A program made the position numbers and the translations under genes. From DATKMK01 sp035541895 (lineage in GTDB: Bacteria > Desulfobacterota > Binatia > HRBIN30 > JACQVA1), in NCBI GenBank assembly GCA_035541895.1, contig DATKMK010000015.1, forward strand, positions 17,994-81,993: a DNA stretch of 64,000 nt, written 5' to 3'. Position 1 is the first letter of the stretch. Every line of letters begins with the position of its first letter. The notes beneath the pieces are model-generated. The model did not search any database. It saw only the letters and a program-made list of their open reading frames with translations, and was not told the DNA's origin. Shown here in pieces: positions 61,535-64,000 of this stretch.

Positions 61535-62728
61535 ATGGATCGGGCGGAAACGCTCCTCGAACGGCCAACCTCCACCGTGAGGCGCGACGTGTGGCGGCCG
61601 AGATGTCACGCAATCACGGTACGAAGGAAGTCGGGGACACGTGTCGCCGCATCGGTTGTGTGTTTGGCCTTGGCATCGACCCTCCTTGCAAGTTGCCCAA
61701 TTGCAATGGCGCGCGCGCAATCCGTTACCGGGACCACCCGCTACCTCGGGACGCACGGCCTGGTGTCGGCGACGCGGCCGATTGTCATCGCACTGTACAG
61801 CAACGACACGCTTCTGCATGCGGCCGTAGCCACCACCATGGTCTCATCGAATCCGTCGGGGTTCACGCTAACAGCACCGACACCCGGCATCTACTACCTC
61901 CTGTGCTGGCTCGATACCAAAGCCAACGGCGCGCCCGATGTGGGCGAACCGTTTACGATCTACGCAAACCGGACAACGCTTCCCGCCGATCCGCTGACAA
62001 TTCCCGAAGACGGCGTCAAGGGGCTCACGCTCAGTTTCGACGACAGCGCGCTGGTACCGGGCATCGCGGGAACGCTGACCTACACCGGCAAGCTAGGCGT
62101 GGTCTCCTCCACCAGTCGACTGCTTGTCGAAGCCTTCACGAGTGCGACACTGAGCGGCAAGGCCGAGTTTGTCGCGGATCATACCCGAACCAATGGCGGT
62201 GCGTTCCAGATTCTCACGTGGGACACTCGCACGTACTACTTGCTCGCATGGTTCGACCTCAACGGTGACCTGAAGCGAGAGGTCGGTGAGCCGTACGAGG
62301 TCTTCGCACAACGCGGCGAGCCGCCCGCCAATCCGGTGGTCGCGGGGCCGTCACAAACCGCGATCGCTTTCAACTTCGACGATACGTTCATGGGCTCGAT
62401 CACCACACCGACTGCGACGCCGAGCCCGACCCATACGACCACACCGACTCGGACACTGTCACCGACGCGTGTCTTCACGCCCACGCAGACCCGCACCCCG
62501 ACCGAGACGCCGACATGGACATCGACCCCAACGCCCGGTCCGTGCGTCGGCGACTGCGACGCGAACGGGCGAGTAAGTGTCGACGAGCTAGTGCGCGGCG
62601 TCGACATCGCGCTCGGTCCCGAGGCCGTGAGCGCGTGCGCTGCGTTCGACTACAACCACGACGGCCGCGTGAGCGTTGACGAGCTGGTGTTGGCCGTCGA
62701 TGCCGGCCTTCACGGCTGCGTGCCGTGA
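61535..62728 (+). CDS. Secreted protein with C-terminal dockerin-like calcium-binding pair
   Basis: The product (about 397 residues from ATG 61535) has a hydrophobic export segment (VAASVVCLALASTLLAS). Two beta-rich repeats follow (ATRPIVIALYSNDTLL; TSRLLVEAFTSATL), each ending with a similar YYLLAWFDLNGD or YYLLCWLDTKANG strand. A threonine/proline linker leads to a C-terminal pair of calcium loops: CVGDCDANGRVSVDELVRG and FDYNHDGRVSVDELVLAVD, closed by a cysteine (LHGC). The start is uncertain: GTG 61589 would give a better-sized signal peptide, and ATG 61493 a longer one. It is exported. Convergent with the cohesin-like gene. Confidence 0.78.
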   Translation: MDRAETLLERPTSTVRRDVWRPRCHAITVRRKSGTRVAASVVCLALASTLLASCPIAMARAQSVTGTTRYLGTHGLVSATRPIVIALYSNDTLLHAAVATTMVSSNPSGFTLTAPTPGIYYLLCWLDTKANGAPDVGEPFTIYANRTTLPADPLTIPEDGVKGLTLSFDDSALVPGIAGTLTYTGKLGVVSSTSRLLVEAFTSATLSGKAEFVADHTRTNGGAFQILTWDTRTYYLLAWFDLNGDLKREVGEPYEVFAQRGEPPANPVVAGPSQTAIAFNFDDTFMGSITTPTATPSPTHTTTPTRTLSPTRVFTPTQTRTPTETPTWTSTPTPGPCVGDCDANGRVSVDELVRGVDIALGPEAVSACAAFDYNHDGRVSVDELVLAVDAGLHGCVP

Positions 62729-62743
62729 GGTCGCGGCACGAGT

Positions 62744-63769
62744 TCAATCCACCGTGATACTCCCGTTGCTGCCGCCTACCGGCACCGACATCGCTTGATC
62801 GTCCGACGCACTTGGAACGTTGCTCAGCGGAACCGTTCCGGTCGTTCCGGCTCCGATGACGAAGTTACAGGTGAACAGCAAGCCATCGGGGATGAAATTC
62901 GCGTTGTCGGTGCCGAGAATGCCGAGACGCAGGATCTTCGCGTTCGCCGGTGACGGCGGCAGGCTGGTCACCAGACTCTTTCCGACGTCGCCGTTGGTGT
63001 CGATGTCCGGGTTGATGGCGCAGTCGGGCTTGCCGTTGACCTTCAACTTGATGGACACGAGGCTTGAGTCGAACACAATATCGTTGGACGTTGCGGTGAT
63101 TCGGGTACCCCCACTGCCAGTGAGCGTGCCGGTGATCGCGACCGTGTCGCCGGCATGACCGCTGGTCGAGTTCAGATCGATGAAGATGGTGATTGGCACC
63201 GGCGTGTTCGTCGCGGTCGGGATGGCGGTCTCCGTCGGGGTTTCGGTGGCGGTCGGCTCGGGGGTTTCGGTCTCGGTCGCAGTCGGTGCGCTCGTCTCCG
63301 TCGCGGTCGGGATCGGCGGCTCGGTACGAGTTGCGGTCGGGGCCAGCGTCTCGGTCGGCGTCGCCGTCGGCAGCGGGGTATTGCTCGGCGTTGGAGCGGG
63401 TGACTGGGTTGCGGTCGGGGAAACCGGGGTATCCGTCGGAGTCGGCGATGACGTCGCCGTTTCGGTCGGTTCTACCGGACATCCATTGAGTGCGTTGTTG
63501 ACGCCCTTGACGAGTTCATCGACGCTCACCTTCTTGTCGTCATCGGCATCGAAGGCGGGACATGTATTCAATTCAGCAATCGCCAGCGCGATGTTGACAC
63601 CTTTCACCAACTCATCGACACCTACGCGCTCGCTCCCGTCGCAGTCGCCCACGCACGCCGCGTGAACGGTCGCCGACACGAGCAGCGTGCTCATCATCAG
63701 TAGCGCACCCGCAAAGCGTGGGCGGGACGTATGAGTGCGCTTGCCCAATGGGATTCCGATCGATCGCAT
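62744..63769 (-). CDS. Secreted protein with dockerin-like pair and cohesin-like domain
   Basis: The 341-residue protein starts with a signal peptide (FAGALLMMSTLLVSATVHA). Two calcium loops follow (ACVGDCDGSERVGVDELVK, FDADDDKKVSVDELVKGV, closed by NGC). A long threonine/proline/alanine linker (about residues 105-195) leads to a C-terminal beta-sandwich resembling cohesin: GHAGDTVAITGTL, NDIVFDSSLVSIKL, LFTCNFVIGA and GTVPLSNVPSASD. Cohesins bind dockerins, so this may both bind and be bound. AAAGAGGACG precedes ATG 63769. It may form an extracellular scaffold with the other dockerin-type proteins. No catalytic domain was recognised. Confidence 0.82.
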   Translation of the reverse strand: MRSIGIPLGKRTHTSRPRFAGALLMMSTLLVSATVHAACVGDCDGSERVGVDELVKGVNIALAIAELNTCPAFDADDDKKVSVDELVKGVNNALNGCPVEPTETATSSPTPTDTPVSPTATQSPAPTPSNTPLPTATPTETLAPTATRTEPPIPTATETSAPTATETETPEPTATETPTETAIPTATNTPVPITIFIDLNSTSGHAGDTVAITGTLTGSGGTRITATSNDIVFDSSLVSIKLKVNGKPDCAINPDIDTNGDVGKSLVTSLPPSPANAKILRLGILGTDNANFIPDGLLFTCNFVIGAGTTGTVPLSNVPSASDDQAMSVPVGGSNGSITVD

Positions 63770-63902
63770 GTCGTCCTCTTTCGTCCTTTTCTGGGGGAAA
63801 ACGTCCACCCGCTCGCAGGCGGTCAAACAACGCTCGTGCAAATCTTCGCAGCGGGACGGACTCTACTCACGCATACCGGGTGACGGCTCTTCGACGGAGC
63901 TT

Positions 63903-63931
63903 CTTAAAGCGATATTGACCGGCTGAGTCAA
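63903..63931 (-). promoter_or_regulatory. Sigma-70 type promoter candidate for the cohesin-like gene
   Basis: On the reverse strand TTGACT (63926-63931) and TTTAAG (63903-63908) are spaced by 17 bases, matching the -35 well and the -10 at four of six positions. Transcription would start near 63897, leaving a leader of about 130 bases before ATG 63769. The remaining sequence to 64000 shows no further gene. Confidence 0.4.
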
Positions 63932-64000
63932 CCGACCGTTACGGCGCCGGTACGACCTACTTCTCTACTCGACGCGTGCGCCCACGGTGCCGCGTCCGAC

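Noticed and set aside
62400..62530. Threonine/proline repeats in the secreted proteins as a CRISPR-like or tandem-repeat array
   Set aside because: The repetition (CCGAC/ACGCC words) encodes TPT-type linkers in frame; unit length varies and no spacer-repeat structure exists. The same applies to about 63185-63470 on the reverse strand.

Overview
The window is a chromosomal stretch of a high-GC Gram-negative bacterium. Outer-membrane beta-barrels, lipoproteins, an exosortase and a sigma-54 activator all point to a diderm. No rRNA, tRNA, CRISPR array, transposase or integrase was seen. Three secreted proteins carry dockerin-like CxGDCDxxG calcium-binding pairs with threonine/proline-rich linkers, and there are very large AAA/TPR ATPases. 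From general familiarity, this combination suggests an uncultured deltaproteobacterial-type lineage (Binatota-like). That placement is an inference, not a demonstrated assignment.

Left part (1-12.4 kb): a truncated nitroreductase and an MFS transporter come first. A compact leftward operon follows: acetyl-CoA synthetase, three 2-oxoacid dehydrogenase subunits (E1 alpha, E1 beta, E2), an acyl carrier protein and malic enzyme. It looks like an acetyl-CoA supply module. Next are a decayed GNAT gene, a small STAS/SEC14-like protein, a HAD phosphatase, a GNAT enzyme and a two-domain glycosyltransferase.

12.4-30 kb: two paralogous giant AAA/TPR ATPases flank a secreted dockerin-type protein that ends at a strong hairpin terminator. 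Then come a small membrane protein, a VOC protein and the helicase HrpB. A leftward six-gene cluster (24.4-29.9 kb) encodes a peptidoglycan-binding/GH19 endolysin, a 115-aa protein, an outer-membrane barrel, a small membrane protein, a secreted protein and a patatin lipoprotein. As a set it could act on every envelope layer, and it is the best candidate for an undescribed system.

30-48 kb: a TetR regulator and a divergent hydrolase share a dyad operator. They are followed by a methyltransferase-DNA glycosylase fusion, a membrane-anchored MutS homologue, and assorted metabolic genes including a flavin monooxygenase-like protein and a GH36-like glycosidase. A KirBac-like channel, a dynamin-like GTPase and a zinc-ribbon/adenylate cyclase/AAA/TPR signalling protein come next, then an exosortase-H-like protein with a partner membrane protein. 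Two non-coding hairpin repeats (REP-like and MITE-like) lie here.

48-58 kb: a GAF-AAA-Fis sigma-54 activator is followed by a good -24/-12 promoter with an upstream dyad. The promoter drives a 32-aa and an 80-aa membrane peptide. After a strong stem-loop comes a metal-uptake operon: a CxxC/His protein, a porin-like protein, ZnuA/C/B-type transporter genes, a membrane-spanning spermidine-synthase-like protein and a lipoprotein.

58-64 kb: an Ada-AlkA fusion is translationally coupled to a PEP mutase-family gene. An ArsS-like radical SAM enzyme and two more dockerin-type secreted proteins follow; one of these also carries a cohesin-like domain.
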